Assembly: GCA_029379215.1 (NCBI GenBank)
Contig: JAQYWO010000007.1
Coordinates: 1 to 64,000, forward strand
Direction of reading: 5' to 3'
DNA: 64,000 nt
Source of the DNA: Rhizonema sp. PD37
GTDB taxonomy: Bacteria; Cyanobacteriota; Cyanobacteriia; Cyanobacteriales; Nostocaceae
The notes below the pieces were generated by a model, which did not search any database, was not told the DNA's origin, and was given only the letters and a program-made list of their open reading frames with translations. Both the position numbers and the translations under genes were made by a program. Shown here in pieces: positions 52,025 to 61,613 of this stretch (position 1 is the first letter of the stretch; every line of letters begins with the position of its first letter).

Positions 52025-52120
52025 GCCAATACTCCAGCATTCCTAACACGTTGACAGATTGTGGATTGTCAAGTATTTGAAACTATCCTGATTCAACATC
52101 GTTCGTGATTTTGGCTTGTA

Positions 52121-52540
52121 ACTTGTGAGCAATTATTGGTGAAGCAAAACCGGGTGGTCGCAAACGCGAGGTCGATATGGGGTCAATCCTGAATGGGATT
52201 TTTTACATCCTAGTTGAAGGAGTAAGATGGCGATATAGCAGTTGCCAGGTTTCTTAGGACATCAACTAATGATAAAACACGGAAACCACGGGATTTTCAA
52301 GCCTGCTAGAATGCCCCCTGCTAGAATGCTATGGCTTCGCTGCTGCCTTCGGCAGATCGCTACTTGGAGATTTTCCTACGAGCGCAAACAGTCTACACAT
52401 ATTTCCGCAACTGGCGTAAAGATGGTACTTAGTTGACAATTCATGACAGCCTCAGAGATTGGACTCGGATTGAGATGGAACGTCATAAAAGTCCATCTGA
52501 GGCAATAATCAATAGCCAAAGCGTAAAAAGTGCAGCATGA
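52121..52540 (+). pseudogene. IS5-type transposase relic
   Basis: Translation gives pieces of a DUF4096/IS5-type transposase: EAKPGGRKREVDMGSILNG and IFYILVEGVRWRY from 52141, then, after an insert of about 120 bp, QTVYTYFRNWRKDGT (52387-52431) and WTRIEMERHKSPSEAI with INSQSVKSAA up to the stop at 52538. The reading frame changes at least twice, and an in-frame stop follows DGT. The insert carries dispersed-repeat sequence (CTGCTTCGGCAGATCGCTAC-like) with a duplicated CTGCTAGAATGC. The catalytic DDE residues are mostly missing. It is a dead insertion sequence. Confidence 0.85.
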
Positions 52541-52630
52541 TCCGAATCATGGTGAGGCGACTGGCCTAAAATTTGAGCTTTCAAAACTTTTCAAACATCC
52601 TCTTAACTACTTAACTTAATAACTTTTATC

Positions 52631-52813
52631 AAGAAAGGCCGAGGGCAGGAGGCAGCTATGAGTCACGGGAATACTGGCTCCTGTCCTCTGCCCGTGACCG
52701 AAGGGAACAAGGGTCTAAAACCCCACCGTCTACACGGTGCTTACAATTGGTTGGGGTCTGAATCCCCATCCAATTGTTCCTTCTACCCTCTGCCCTCTGC
52801 CTTCTGCCTTCTT
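52631..52813. repeat. MITE-like element, third copy with hairpin-rich interior
   Basis: The ends match the other copies (AAGAAAGGCCGAGGGCAGG; reverse of CTGCCCTCTGCCTTCTGCCTTCTT). The interior is different: a GTCACGGG/CCCGTGAC hairpin (52662-52698), a small CCGTCTACACGG hairpin, and a nested one with ACAATTGG/CCAATTGT arms (52743-52777) enclosing GGGGTCTGAATCCCC. The last two look like the structured right ends of IS200/IS605 elements, but no transposase is near. Confidence 0.6.
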
Positions 52814-53280
52814 CAATGCAATTTCCAAGTTTTACCAGGTTTTAATAAAGGATAAGTGAGTGTCCAATTTTGTGGCTCTTTGACTTGAGTGTACATACCT
52901 TGAAGAATTATTCTTAGAGCAGTTCGAGTTCTAATATAGTCCCTAATTATATGCGTTCCTGGTAAGGCAGTAATCCCCTCAAAGTTTTGGAAATGGCCAA
53001 ATGGTCTTTCACAGTCGCTGCCAATACCTTTCACTGTTAAAACAAAGAATGGAGCTTCTTTATATTCATCGGGAACTATAAATATTCCATATACATGATG
53101 TTCACCCAGCCAAGGCTTAACAACGACTTTCGTGGCTTGGACTTGATAAGTTTCAGTTTTTGATGCTAGAAAACTTTCTACATTACAGTCAGAATCATCT
53201 AATGGTGTCCATAAATACAATATTGTTAAAGTACTAAGTACTAACAGCAAAATTACAATATAAGATTGTTTCCACCACAT
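52813..53280 (-). CDS. Membrane-anchored protein, unknown
   Basis: A 155-residue protein with one N-terminal TM (about 7-23, IVILLLVLSTLTILYLW) followed by a soluble, strand-rich domain with YQVQATKVVVKPWLGEHHVYGIFIVP and FVLTVKGIGSDCE. Three cysteines (CNVES, SDCERP) are present. The end GKTWKLH may be close to the element boundary at 52813. I do not recognise the family. It stands alone. Confidence 0.6.
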   Translation of the reverse strand: MWWKQSYIVILLLVLSTLTILYLWTPLDDSDCNVESFLASKTETYQVQATKVVVKPWLGEHHVYGIFIVPDEYKEAPFFVLTVKGIGSDCERPFGHFQNFEGITALPGTHIIRDYIRTRTALRIILQGMYTQVKEPQNWTLTYPLLKPGKTWKLH

Positions 53281-53395
53281 AGAGTTTCTTATGAAAAGGA
53301 GTCAGGAGCAGGGGCGGGTTTAATTCAGATAAATCGTCAGTCAACGCAATGTCTTGTTAAACCCGCGCTTACAGGAGCTAGGAGTTAAGATATAC

Positions 53396-55009
53396 TTAAT
53401 GAGCTGCCGGAGCTTTAGCACCAGAACCTCCCTTACCTAAGAATAGCAATAGAGGAAGTGAGCAAAGAAACACAACTCCAACGAATCTAAAGATGTCAGC
53501 AAAAGACAAGACTGCAGATTGTTGATCGATAGTCAGACTGATGACGGTGAGTGCTTGCTGATGAGCTGTGGCTGCATCCATTCCCCGGTTTTGCAATGCT
53601 CCCGCTAAAGAGTCGAGACGCTGATTTGTTTGTGGATCGTAAGGAGTGACATGAGAAGTTAGAATTGCCCGATGGAAAGCTTCCCGTTGCTCAAGCAATG
53701 TCGTCAATATGGCAATCCCCACGCTACCTCCCAATTGGCGGGTGAGATTGTAAAAACCAGAGCCTGCGGAAATGTCCTTTTGAGGCAATGGTGCTAAAGA
53801 AGCCAGACTAAGCGGCAGAAACATCAGAACTGTTACTGCTCCTCGCATGATCAACGGCCAGTATAAATCATCTATTCCTGTCTGTGGAGTGATGCTAGAT
53901 AGTTGAAACATGACTAGAGCCATGCCGATCGCACCGCTAGCAATTAGTAGTCTGGCATCGACTTTACCTGATAACTTGCCTAACATAATCATTGTTATTG
54001 CTGAAGCTAAAGCCCCCGGAGCTAGCAAAAGTCCTGTCTGTGTTGCTGTAAAGTGAAGTATGCTCTGGGCAAAAACCGGTACGACGAAGAGCGCTCCGTA
54101 AAGTCCCATACCGAGAATTCCTGAGTAAAGACTTCCAGCTGCTAGGGAGCGGTGACGCAGTACTCTTAAGTCAACCGCAGGATGTTTGGTTGAGAGTTCG
54201 CGCCAGATGAACAATGCCAGTCCGGCGAAAGCAGCGACTGCGAAGGTGGAGATAAAACTAGATTCAAACCAGTAGTCTTTCTGTCCTTCTTCCAATACTG
54301 TCTGGAAACAGCCTATAGCGAGCGTTAACAGCCCAATTCCCCACCAATCAACACTGCGGTTTTGCTGCTCGTTTTTGGGCTTGTCTTTTAGTAAAAATAC
54401 CCAAGCAAGTGCTACAGCTAATATACCAAAAGGAATATTGACAAAGAAGATCCAGCGCCATCCCAAACCATCGGTCAGGAATCCTCCTAATGTCGGACCA
54501 ATAGCAGGACCAGAAATCACCCCGACACCAAAAACCGCTTGGGCAATACCTTGTTCTTCCGGTGGGAAGGTTTCAAATAAAATCGCCTGTGCCTTGGCAA
54601 GCAACCCTCCACCACACAAACCTTGTAAAATACGTGCAACAATCAGTGTCGGCAGATTCACTGCGAAACCGCACAGGACTGAGGAGATGGTAAAGCCAAT
54701 GAGTGAGAAGATAAAATAGTTTTTCTTGCCAAAGTAATCTCCCAACCAAGCAGTCAAAGGAATGAGGATCACGTTGGCGATCGCATACGAGGTGACAACC
54801 CACCCGACTTCTGTGACTGTTGCTCCCAAACTCGCTTGAATGTCTGTCAAAGCAACGTTAACAATGCTGGTGTCAATGACTTCTAAAACAGCTCCCAGAG
54901 AAGCCGTGATTGCGATCGCCCACTTCTTCGGTCCGTAGACATAACCGGGCAGCTGAGGAGTTGAACTTTTAGGTTTATGAGAAGTTGAACGCGGGGAAAT
55001 TTTTGTCAT
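53396..55009 (-). CDS. MFS drug:H+ antiporter, DHA2 (EmrB/QacA) family
   Basis: A 537-residue 14-TM transporter. The N-terminal motif VLEVIDTSIVNVALTDIQASLGATVTEVGWV (about 40-70) is typical of DHA2, as is ARILQGLCGGGLLAKAQAILFETFPPEEQGIAQAVFG and the motif C GVISGPAIGPTLGGFLTDGLGWRWIFFVNIPFG. An N-terminal Ser/Pro-rich tail (1-22) is cytosolic. Substrates cannot be told. It is cotranscribed with the TetR gene whose stop lies two bases before its start region, so it is probably repressed by it. Confidence 0.93.
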   Translation of the reverse strand: MTKISPRSTSHKPKSSTPQLPGYVYGPKKWAIAITASLGAVLEVIDTSIVNVALTDIQASLGATVTEVGWVVTSYAIANVILIPLTAWLGDYFGKKNYFIFSLIGFTISSVLCGFAVNLPTLIVARILQGLCGGGLLAKAQAILFETFPPEEQGIAQAVFGVGVISGPAIGPTLGGFLTDGLGWRWIFFVNIPFGILAVALAWVFLLKDKPKNEQQNRSVDWWGIGLLTLAIGCFQTVLEEGQKDYWFESSFISTFAVAAFAGLALFIWRELSTKHPAVDLRVLRHRSLAAGSLYSGILGMGLYGALFVVPVFAQSILHFTATQTGLLLAPGALASAITMIMLGKLSGKVDARLLIASGAIGMALVMFQLSSITPQTGIDDLYWPLIMRGAVTVLMFLPLSLASLAPLPQKDISAGSGFYNLTRQLGGSVGIAILTTLLEQREAFHRAILTSHVTPYDPQTNQRLDSLAGALQNRGMDAATAHQQALTVISLTIDQQSAVLSFADIFRFVGVVFLCSLPLLLFLGKGGSGAKAPAAH

Positions 55010-55011
55010 AC

Positions 55012-55611
55012 CTAACTCACTATTCCCCTGACAAAAATCTCGACGGAATTCTCAATATAATCATCACTGCTATAACTTAAAGGAGTCAGTGCTGCGCTGC
55101 GTCGCAGCATCCCAGCTAGGAGCATACCTGTAAACATATCGATGCTGGAAACCAAGTCAAGATCTGATCGCACTGTTCCTCTTGTCTCTTGATGACGCAG
55201 GTAATCTACCAGCTTTGCTTTCAGCGATCTGGCTGCGTCTTGCATAATTCGCCGTGCTGCTTCAGGATGCCGTTTAGCTTCCCCAATGATGGTACGAATT
55301 AAATCTTCTTGCGCCTCCAACATTTTGTTGTATAGTTGGGCGTAATGTATTAAATCAATGCGAAGATCTTGTGTCAATTCATCTGGATGCGCGAGGGCTT
55401 CTGTCTGTAGCGCTAATGTATTTTCAATAACTGCTGACAATAATTGTTCTTTACTAGTGAAATGGCGAAATAAAGTCACTTCATTCACGCCTGCAACACG
55501 AGCAATTTCACGAGTTGTTGCTCCTTGAAGCCCCTCGGAGGCAAACACTTGAGTGGCAGCTTCGATTAAACGCGCTTTTGTTATGGCAGGAGAACGTACA
55601 GTTTTATTCAT
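55012..55611 (-). CDS. TetR-family transcriptional repressor
   Basis: A 199-residue TetR regulator. The HTH is in the first 60 residues (TKARLIEAATQVFASEGLQGATTREIARVAGVNEVTLFRHFTSKEQL), with the typical recognition-helix VNEVTLFRHF. The C-terminal ligand domain is helical and like those of drug-responsive regulators. It is the first gene of a two-gene operon with the DHA2 transporter (gap two bases). A 20-bp palindrome just upstream of its start is the likely operator, so it should be autoregulated. Confidence 0.93.
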   Translation of the reverse strand: MNKTVRSPAITKARLIEAATQVFASEGLQGATTREIARVAGVNEVTLFRHFTSKEQLLSAVIENTLALQTEALAHPDELTQDLRIDLIHYAQLYNKMLEAQEDLIRTIIGEAKRHPEAARRIMQDAARSLKAKLVDYLRHQETRGTVRSDLDLVSSIDMFTGMLLAGMLRRSAALTPLSYSSDDYIENSVEIFVRGIVS

Positions 55612-55619
55612 TTTTATAC

Positions 55620-55639
55620 AAGCAAGTAAATACTTGCTT
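55620..55639. promoter_or_regulatory. Palindromic TetR operator
   Basis: AAGCAAGTA-AA-TACTTGCTT, a perfect 9-bp inverted repeat with a 2-base centre, 8 bases before the TetR start. A half site AGCAAGTATT follows at 55648, so a second weaker site is possible. Such sites upstream of tetR genes are classic autoregulatory operators. Confidence 0.75.
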
Positions 55640-55768
55640 ACAATATAGCAAGTATTGAATAAACTGTGAAGAGCATCAGTATTAAAAATAAAAGACTTAC
55701 GTGAAAAGCGAGACTTTGCGCGTAGTTGTGTAGTATTTTTGGTGCAAGTCTGTCTTTTGGTGAATCAG

Positions 55769-56554
55769 ATGAAACAGCTCCTCAACCACCTCCATGAAGA
55801 ATGGAGGCAGTACCTGACTTCGATTCCGGGAGTTTTAACAACTGCCGTCCGGAAAAAATCTATCCAATGGCTGATGCTGCCATTGATTGCGATCGTTTTA
55901 GTTTCTTCGCTATTGGCTGCACCTGTTTTAGCCATAGGTGTGTATCAAATGCCCAACACTGTAGAGAGTGGCACCTGGGTTGTAGATAAAGCGGAAGTTC
56001 TCAGTCGTGCCAATGAAGGGAACATTAGTAGTACCTTCTCTGACTTAGCAAAGCAAACTGGCAACGAAGTGAGAATCGTTACCGTGCGCCGACTTGACTA
56101 TGGAGAAACACCAGAGAGTTTTACCAAAGCACTGTTTGAAGAATGGTTTCCGACAAAAGAAGCCCAGGCAAATCAAACCTTGTTAATGATTGACACCGTG
56201 ACTAACGGTACCTACATCATCACAGGTGAGAAAGTCAAATCTTTGATGCCAGACGAAATTGCTCAAAGCGTTGCTCGTGAAACAGTTCTGACACCTTTGC
56301 GCGAAGGTGACAAATACAATCAAGCGTTTCTTGATGCCAGCGATCGCCTGAGTAAAGTTTTATCCGGTGAACCCGATCCAGGACCACCGAAAATTGTGGA
56401 CAATGTGCAAGTAGAAGGCACATTTAAGAAAGCCGAAGAAACTGACAAAGGTAATGCAACTGTTTGGGTTGTGGGACTTTTAATAGCCGCCACCGTCATC
56501 CCGATGGCGACTTATTATATTTACCTAGTTCTTCAACCATCGTCAGACAGTTAA
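55769..56554 (+). CDS. TPM-domain membrane protein (Psb32/TLP18.3-like)
   Basis: A 261-residue protein with a TPM domain (about 70-200). After a signal/anchor segment (about 36-56, WLMLPLIAIVLVSSLLAAPVLA) comes the typical strand-rich WVVDKAEVLSRANEGNISSTFSDLAKQTGNEVRIVTVRRLDYGETP and FTKALFEEWFPTKEAQANQTLLMIDTV. A C-terminal TM (about 232-253) suggests anchoring at both ends. The family includes thylakoid-lumen Psb32/TLP18.3, which helps photosystem II repair; a similar role is likely but unproven. ATG 55769 follows GAATCAG; upstream TTG codon start would add 10 residues. Confidence 0.83.
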   Translation: MKQLLNHLHEEWRQYLTSIPGVLTTAVRKKSIQWLMLPLIAIVLVSSLLAAPVLAIGVYQMPNTVESGTWVVDKAEVLSRANEGNISSTFSDLAKQTGNEVRIVTVRRLDYGETPESFTKALFEEWFPTKEAQANQTLLMIDTVTNGTYIITGEKVKSLMPDEIAQSVARETVLTPLREGDKYNQAFLDASDRLSKVLSGEPDPGPPKIVDNVQVEGTFKKAEETDKGNATVWVVGLLIAATVIPMATYYIYLVLQPSSDS

Positions 56555-56613
56555 TTGTCATTGATCAAAGAATATCAACTAACTACCAACTTCTCACTAC
56601 CAACAAACTTCTT

Positions 56614-56997
56614 TTAATCTTGAACATACTCTTGCCCTGTCACTAAAGCCATTTCGGCACGGGTGAATTCTCGACCCAAATAAGCCGCGTGGTTTAATAA
56701 ACTTACCAGACAGGGCTGAGTTTGTTCAAAAATTGTCACACACAGTTCTTTTGCGGTTCTCCCAGTGAAGAGCGTTGAGTAAGTTCGTTCCACCTTTCCT
56801 CGTGCAGGAATCACCTTTCCTGTTTCGGGATCGACTGCTAAACCACGCTCATCGATCACATTTGTGAAATGCTTAGCACAAATTAATCCTTCTTCCCGAT
56901 TGAGGTAAATAATAAAATACCCATTGGCATCAAGATCAATATGACGCTGAGAAAGCTTTTCATCAATTACTGCCAAATCTTTAACCGTCAAACCCAT
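56614..56997 (-). CDS. DUF4346 protein
   Basis: A 127-residue protein of the cyanobacterial DUF4346 family: LTVKDLAVIDEKLSQRHIDLDANGYFIIYLNREEGLICAKHFTNVIDERGLAVDPETGKVIPARGKVERTY... with the hallmarks YFIIYLNREEGLICAKHF and LFTGRTAKELCVTIFEQTQ, here split over about 27-45 and 77-95. It is soluble and probably binds DNA or forms part of a thymidylate-synthase-like module seen in related proteins (weak inference). Conserved in nearly all cyanobacteria. Confidence 0.85.
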   Translation of the reverse strand: MGLTVKDLAVIDEKLSQRHIDLDANGYFIIYLNREEGLICAKHFTNVIDERGLAVDPETGKVIPARGKVERTYSTLFTGRTAKELCVTIFEQTQPCLVSLLNHAAYLGREFTRAEMALVTGQEYVQD

Positions 56998-57149
56998 AAT
57001 CACTAGAGAAATTAACTTTTACCCTGGATGTTTCATCCTTTCTAAAGTGTAATTCTTATCCTCATGAAAAAGATACTGCGGAAATAGAGTGAGGAGTGAG
57101 GAGTTATTTGATTATACCCCTCTGCGCGTGATTCAACCCAAGAGCGCAC

Positions 57150-58376
57150 CTACTCCTCAAGGCTCCGAAGGCGCGTAACCTCCTCACACAACTGGCTCTT
57201 CCCTACTCCCTGACTAAAGGGTAATTCCGCATTAATTGCTTCAATCTCCTGTAATTCGAGTTGATTAACCTCACGGAGATGATGGTGTAAAACTTGTGCA
57301 AAACGATTGTTGTAAATGCGGTGCATACTGTAGTTGAGTGTAGCAGGGAAACCACGACGCTTTTTATGACGACCGCCGGCACCTGGGTCAAAACTTTGGA
57401 TGCCGTGAGCGATCGCCCATTCAATCGGTGCGTAGTAGCAAGCATCAAAATGCAGACAATCAATGTCTTGAAAACTGCCCCAATAACGTCCATACAATTT
57501 GTCGTCTTTATACAGACAAAAAGACATTCCTAAGGGTTGTTCACTATCCTGGCCGTATGCTGGTAAAAATAATACTCGATGGCGATAATTAGCATGGAGT
57601 TGTTCAAAAAACCTTTTTGTGAGGTATTTGCTTCCCCACCAACCGAATTTATCACATGTATCAGCATAAAACTGGTACATTAAAGGAAACAATGACTGTG
57701 GAATTTCATCACCAGAAAGCGGTTGCAATCGTAAATCCATTTTTTCCACCGCTTTGCGTTCGCGCTTGATGTTGCGACGCTGATTGGCGTTGAACACTGC
57801 TAAATAGTCATCAAAAGTTTTAAATTCCAGATTTTGCCAAACGAAGCTATGGTGTAACCAAGTTGTGAAGCCTTGACGCTCCAGGAGAGGACGCCATTCA
57901 GGATCGACGAAGAGAAAATGACAACTGGATATACGGTGCTTTGAACAGAAAGCATCAATTTCATGCACCATCATTGCCGTCATCTCTTGCTCGTCTTCCC
58001 CCGGAGCGATCAAGAACCGATAGCCTTCAGCCGGGGTAAATGGTGTCATTCCTAACATTTTGGGATAATAATCTATGCCAAAACGCTGAGCTAGATCTGC
58101 CCACTGGTGATCGAACACAAATTCCCCATAACTGTGTCCTTTGAGGTATAGTGGAGCCGCAGCAATTAAGGTTTGATCTCGCCATACCGTTAAGTGATTT
58201 GACACCCAGCCATTTCTAGCTACAGCACTCTGGGAAGTTTCGAGATTGTTCAGCCATTCCCATTCCAAGAATGGGGTTTTTAATGGCATTGCTAAGGCAT
58301 CCCACGCATCTTGGGGGACAAGAGCGATTTGTTGAATCCAGGCGACAGAATAGCGGGACTTTGATTGTTTCACCAT
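57150..58376 (-). CDS. FemAB-like/GNAT peptidogalycan biosynthesis protein (PF04339)
   Basis: A 408-residue protein of the COG3146 family, with two GNAT-like halves. The signature FNANQRRNIKRERKAVEK (about 195-212), DKFGWWGSKYLTKRFFEQL (about 240-258), the GMSFCLYKDDKLYGRYWGSF strand and SFDPGAGGRHKKRRGFPATLNYSMH (about 340-365) are typical. These proteins may be aminoacyl or acyl transferases for envelope or lipid; the substrate is not known. ATG 58376 (MVKQSKSRYSV) is the probable start. Confidence 0.85.
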   Translation of the reverse strand: MVKQSKSRYSVAWIQQIALVPQDAWDALAMPLKTPFLEWEWLNNLETSQSAVARNGWVSNHLTVWRDQTLIAAAPLYLKGHSYGEFVFDHQWADLAQRFGIDYYPKMLGMTPFTPAEGYRFLIAPGEDEQEMTAMMVHEIDAFCSKHRISSCHFLFVDPEWRPLLERQGFTTWLHHSFVWQNLEFKTFDDYLAVFNANQRRNIKRERKAVEKMDLRLQPLSGDEIPQSLFPLMYQFYADTCDKFGWWGSKYLTKRFFEQLHANYRHRVLFLPAYGQDSEQPLGMSFCLYKDDKLYGRYWGSFQDIDCLHFDACYYAPIEWAIAHGIQSFDPGAGGRHKKRRGFPATLNYSMHRIYNNRFAQVLHHHLREVNQLELQEIEAINAELPFSQGVGKSQLCEEVTRLRSLEE

Positions 58377-58423
58377 TGAATATTGAGATACAAAAGTTAG
58401 CACTCTTCTGTATCTAGCCTAGT

Positions 58424-59161
58424 CTAATCTCCCGAACGTTGCCGTCGGTAATGCAAGAAGACTTCTTGCTCAACGGTATGAACTTCAAGCAGTTGTAATC
58501 GGGGAGCCAACTGGGCTAAAAATCCTTTTCCGTCTACTGGCGAGGGTGCAGTGGAGCCGCCTAAAATTAAAGGACATACGGTTAACCAAAATTCATCAAT
58601 TAAGTCAGCTTCCAGCATTGAGGCAATTAAGGTACCACCACCCAATACAGCTAAACGTGCTATGCCCATAGTTGTCAAATGTTGTAAGGTACGATTAAGA
58701 TCGACTGTCGTAGCGTTTGTTTCAAAAACGAGAATCCGTTCAAATTCTTGCAAACTATCACAGGTATTGATTCCTGTTGAGGTTCGTGTTTGTTGGCGCT
58801 CTTGCCAATACAGAGATCCTGCTGTTGTCGTAACTAACCAACGTGGGACTGGCTGTTGAAAAAAGCGGCATTCCGGATTCAGCTTTCCAGAGTGTGTAAC
58901 TACTATATTAAGGGGCTGAGGGGGCTGACCCGCTTGTTTTCTTTGCTGCAGCAGTTTTGGATCGGATACTCTTAATGTCGTACCGTAGGCGCGGAGAGTT
59001 CCAGCACCGAACAAGATAGCATCAGCAAGGGCGATTTGTTTTTCAAGGTGTGCTGCATCCGCCTGAGAGCTAAACCTAGCTTTCACCCGCGTGACATCTG
59101 CTATTTTGCCATCTACACTCATTGCTAAAACTGCTGTGGTATTAGGAAGTCGTTGTACCAT
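58424..59161 (-). CDS. RibD C-terminal domain reductase
   Basis: A 245-residue protein of the DHFR-like RibD C-terminal reductase family, which in riboflavin synthesis reduces the ribosylamino pyrimidine. Signatures: TAVLAMSVDGKIADVTR (about 9-25), DAILFGAGTLRAYGTTL (about 47-63), IARLAVLGGGTLIASMLEADLIDEFWLTVCPLILGGSTAP (about 165-204, in parts). The deaminase domain is absent, so it is a stand-alone reductase of either riboflavin or another pathway. It is 47 bases from the FemAB-like gene. Confidence 0.86.
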   Translation of the reverse strand: MVQRLPNTTAVLAMSVDGKIADVTRVKARFSSQADAAHLEKQIALADAILFGAGTLRAYGTTLRVSDPKLLQQRKQAGQPPQPLNIVVTHSGKLNPECRFFQQPVPRWLVTTTAGSLYWQERQQTRTSTGINTCDSLQEFERILVFETNATTVDLNRTLQHLTTMGIARLAVLGGGTLIASMLEADLIDEFWLTVCPLILGGSTAPSPVDGKGFLAQLAPRLQLLEVHTVEQEVFLHYRRQRSGD

Positions 59162-59612
59162 TGTTTTGGTTTGTCTAATTTGAATATTTCCTCTACGGGC
59201 ATTTAATTCTCACCAAGAATGATGTGAAAAAATTCCATATGCTCTTAATATTCAGTACTCAGCGAGCAGCAGTTAGCTTCTAAGCACACAATAATAGTAA
59301 TAAAAGTAGGAAAAGTGGGAAAATATGGCTCTTCTTGAGGTGAATTGTGTAACCCTTCAGGCTTACTTGAACACCCTAATAACTTATGTAGGCTGATAAA
59401 GTCAAGCCTAACGGCTAAATACTTCCCTGATTTAAACGCTATCAACGTTTTTTGCACAATTAGATTTTTTGAGTATTTGTATAGGATGCTTCTTTTTCTC
59501 ATTAAAGTATTTTATATTTTTAATGTGGTTGAAAAAAGGCATTTTTACCAGCGCATAAAATCAAGTCTAATTACATACTGTTCTGATTGGCACATACAAA
59601 GAGAGACTGCCG
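59162..59612. other. 451-bp divergent intergenic region
   Basis: Promoters of the divergent reductase and kinase genes lie here. It is AT-rich, without a supportable gene; the frame at 59345-59620 overlaps the kinase start and looks random. No strong hairpin noticed. Confidence 0.5.
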
Positions 59613-61613
59613 ATGGCTAACCTCCGTCAAGCATCGTTTCGGCGCATATTAGTGTCGAAAATATTACTTTTATCCGTCCCGGTTGTATTGATAGGGGAGA
59701 TGGTAGCCTTTGACAAGGCACGTTCTAGCCTATTGGAAACTGCTTATCAAAATTTAACAGAAAGCGCTGTTAATAATGGACAGAGAATTTTAGATACAAT
59801 TGCAGCCCTCAAAATTAACTTGCTCAGTGCCAGTGAAACAAAGACTATACAGTCAGGTTCACGGGATGAAGTGCAACAATTTTTAAATCGGCTAGCACGA
59901 CAATTGCCAAGGCAAATTGAGTGTTCGCAATTAACCGATTTAGAAACTGGTAATATAGTCGCTACGACTTGCGGCGAGCAACCAATAGGCGATCCAACAT
60001 CACCCTTTCTTAGTGATGGGATTGAAGTCGAAGCAATATTACCTACCAATGCCGGAATAACTGGGGAAATATATACACGCAATCAATTGCGATTACGCTT
60101 ATCTGCCCCTGTTTACGATGAGGATGGGAAACTGCATTACGTTTTGAGTTTTCGCTCAGCTCTCCTACATGAGAAGTTAGATAAAAAACCTGGAATACTT
60201 ACAGGCTCTACAATGGTTATTGCTGAGGATGGGACTATTTTAGCTCACCCATTTCCCAATCGGATTGGAACTCATATTCAACAGCAGGCAGATGGTTCGC
60301 AACTGAAAAAAATTGTGAGAAATGCCCTTGCCGGACAACGAGATTATTTCTTTTTTGAAGAAAATGAGCGAAAATTACTAGCTGGTTATAATGCGATCAA
60401 TGGTTTAACGACGAAAGGAAAGCCTCAGAAATGGGTAATTGTGGCTGTGACAAGTGTGGACAATGCTTTGTACAGTCTGAGAGACATGAAACTCGTTTTT
60501 ATCCTTTTGACAGTTATCTTAATTGGAGCGAGTTTGTTGGCATCGTTATATGTAGCTCATTACTTAGCACGTCCTGTGGAAAAATTACGAGACTATGCTC
60601 TCAATCTTCACTTAAATCAAGCCGCAGAACCAGTTCCTGACAACTTTAATATCCGAGAATTTAATCAATTGGCACAAGCACTGAGTCAAATGTTAGAACG
60701 ACTGAGGATTTGGGCAGAAGAACTGGAAATAGCTTGGAAGGAAGCAAAAAGCGCAAATCAGGTGAAAAGTCAATTTTTGGCAGCAACTTCGCATGAGTTG
60801 AGAAACCCTTTAAACATCATTATTAACTGTGTGCGCTTGGTTCGAGACGACATGTGTGATACTCGAGAAGAAGAAATGGAGTTTCTCAAGCTTGCTGATG
60901 AAACAGCGATTCACTTGCTAGGCATAATTAACGATTTACTAGATATTTCTAAAATTGAAGCAGGCAAGCTTTCAGTGTCATTAGAAACTATTGATCTACA
61001 AAAATTACTTAAAGAAATCATTAATTTACAATCAGTCAGTGTTCAACAAAAAGGTTTAAAATTAAATATTTCCCAGATGAACGAACAGATGTTCGTTCAT
61101 GCTGATGCAATGAAACTAAAACAGGTGATCATTAACGTTGTTAGTAATGCAACGAAATTCACTGAATCCGGGAGTATAACGATTCACACAGAAGTTCAAC
61201 AAAAAGATGATCAAGCTTGGGCGAGCATCACTGTTAAAGATACAGGTATCGGTATCGATCCTACCCAGCAGCAAAAACTATTTCGCCCTTATGTCATGGT
61301 AGAAGAAACAGCTAACAAGTTTGGTGGGACAGGATTGGGACTGGCAATTTCACGGAACTTGATAGAACTGATGAATGGCACCATTACTCTTGAGAGTGCG
61401 GGTGTTAATCAGGGTACAACAGTGACAATTACTTTGCCTTTAATCGATGCCTCTTTGTTACCCACTTCAGAAATGCGAGACTCCAAGGACATCGAAATGA
61501 TCTCCGCAAATCGGGAAGTTATAGGCGTTAAGAGCAGCTTTCAGCCTCAGTTAAGACAGGAAGTCTTAGGTTGTGTGGGGAACGGAAGAACGGGAGCAGG
61601 GGATGGAAAATAA
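59613..61613 (+). CDS. Sensor histidine kinase with Cache-type sensor
   Basis: A 666-residue membrane kinase. TM1 about 12-30 (SKILLLSVPVVLIGEMVAF); extracytoplasmic Cache-like sensor (about 35-288) with two cysteines in ECSQLTDLETGNIVATTCGEQ; TM2 about 293-318 (LVFILLTVILIGASLLASLYVAHY); HAMP about 315-368; HisKA about 388-455 with the phospho-acceptor His in AATSHELRNPLNIII; HATPase about 500-620 with N box VVSNATKFTES, G1 DTGIGID and G2 GTGLGLAIS. The tail (LGCVGNGRTGAGDGK) is probably from a repeat. No response regulator is adjacent. Confidence 0.92.
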   Translation: MANLRQASFRRILVSKILLLSVPVVLIGEMVAFDKARSSLLETAYQNLTESAVNNGQRILDTIAALKINLLSASETKTIQSGSRDEVQQFLNRLARQLPRQIECSQLTDLETGNIVATTCGEQPIGDPTSPFLSDGIEVEAILPTNAGITGEIYTRNQLRLRLSAPVYDEDGKLHYVLSFRSALLHEKLDKKPGILTGSTMVIAEDGTILAHPFPNRIGTHIQQQADGSQLKKIVRNALAGQRDYFFFEENERKLLAGYNAINGLTTKGKPQKWVIVAVTSVDNALYSLRDMKLVFILLTVILIGASLLASLYVAHYLARPVEKLRDYALNLHLNQAAEPVPDNFNIREFNQLAQALSQMLERLRIWAEELEIAWKEAKSANQVKSQFLAATSHELRNPLNIIINCVRLVRDDMCDTREEEMEFLKLADETAIHLLGIINDLLDISKIEAGKLSVSLETIDLQKLLKEIINLQSVSVQQKGLKLNISQMNEQMFVHADAMKLKQVIINVVSNATKFTESGSITIHTEVQQKDDQAWASITVKDTGIGIDPTQQQKLFRPYVMVEETANKFGGTGLGLAISRNLIELMNGTITLESAGVNQGTTVTITLPLIDASLLPTSEMRDSKDIEMISANREVIGVKSSFQPQLRQEVLGCVGNGRTGAGDGK

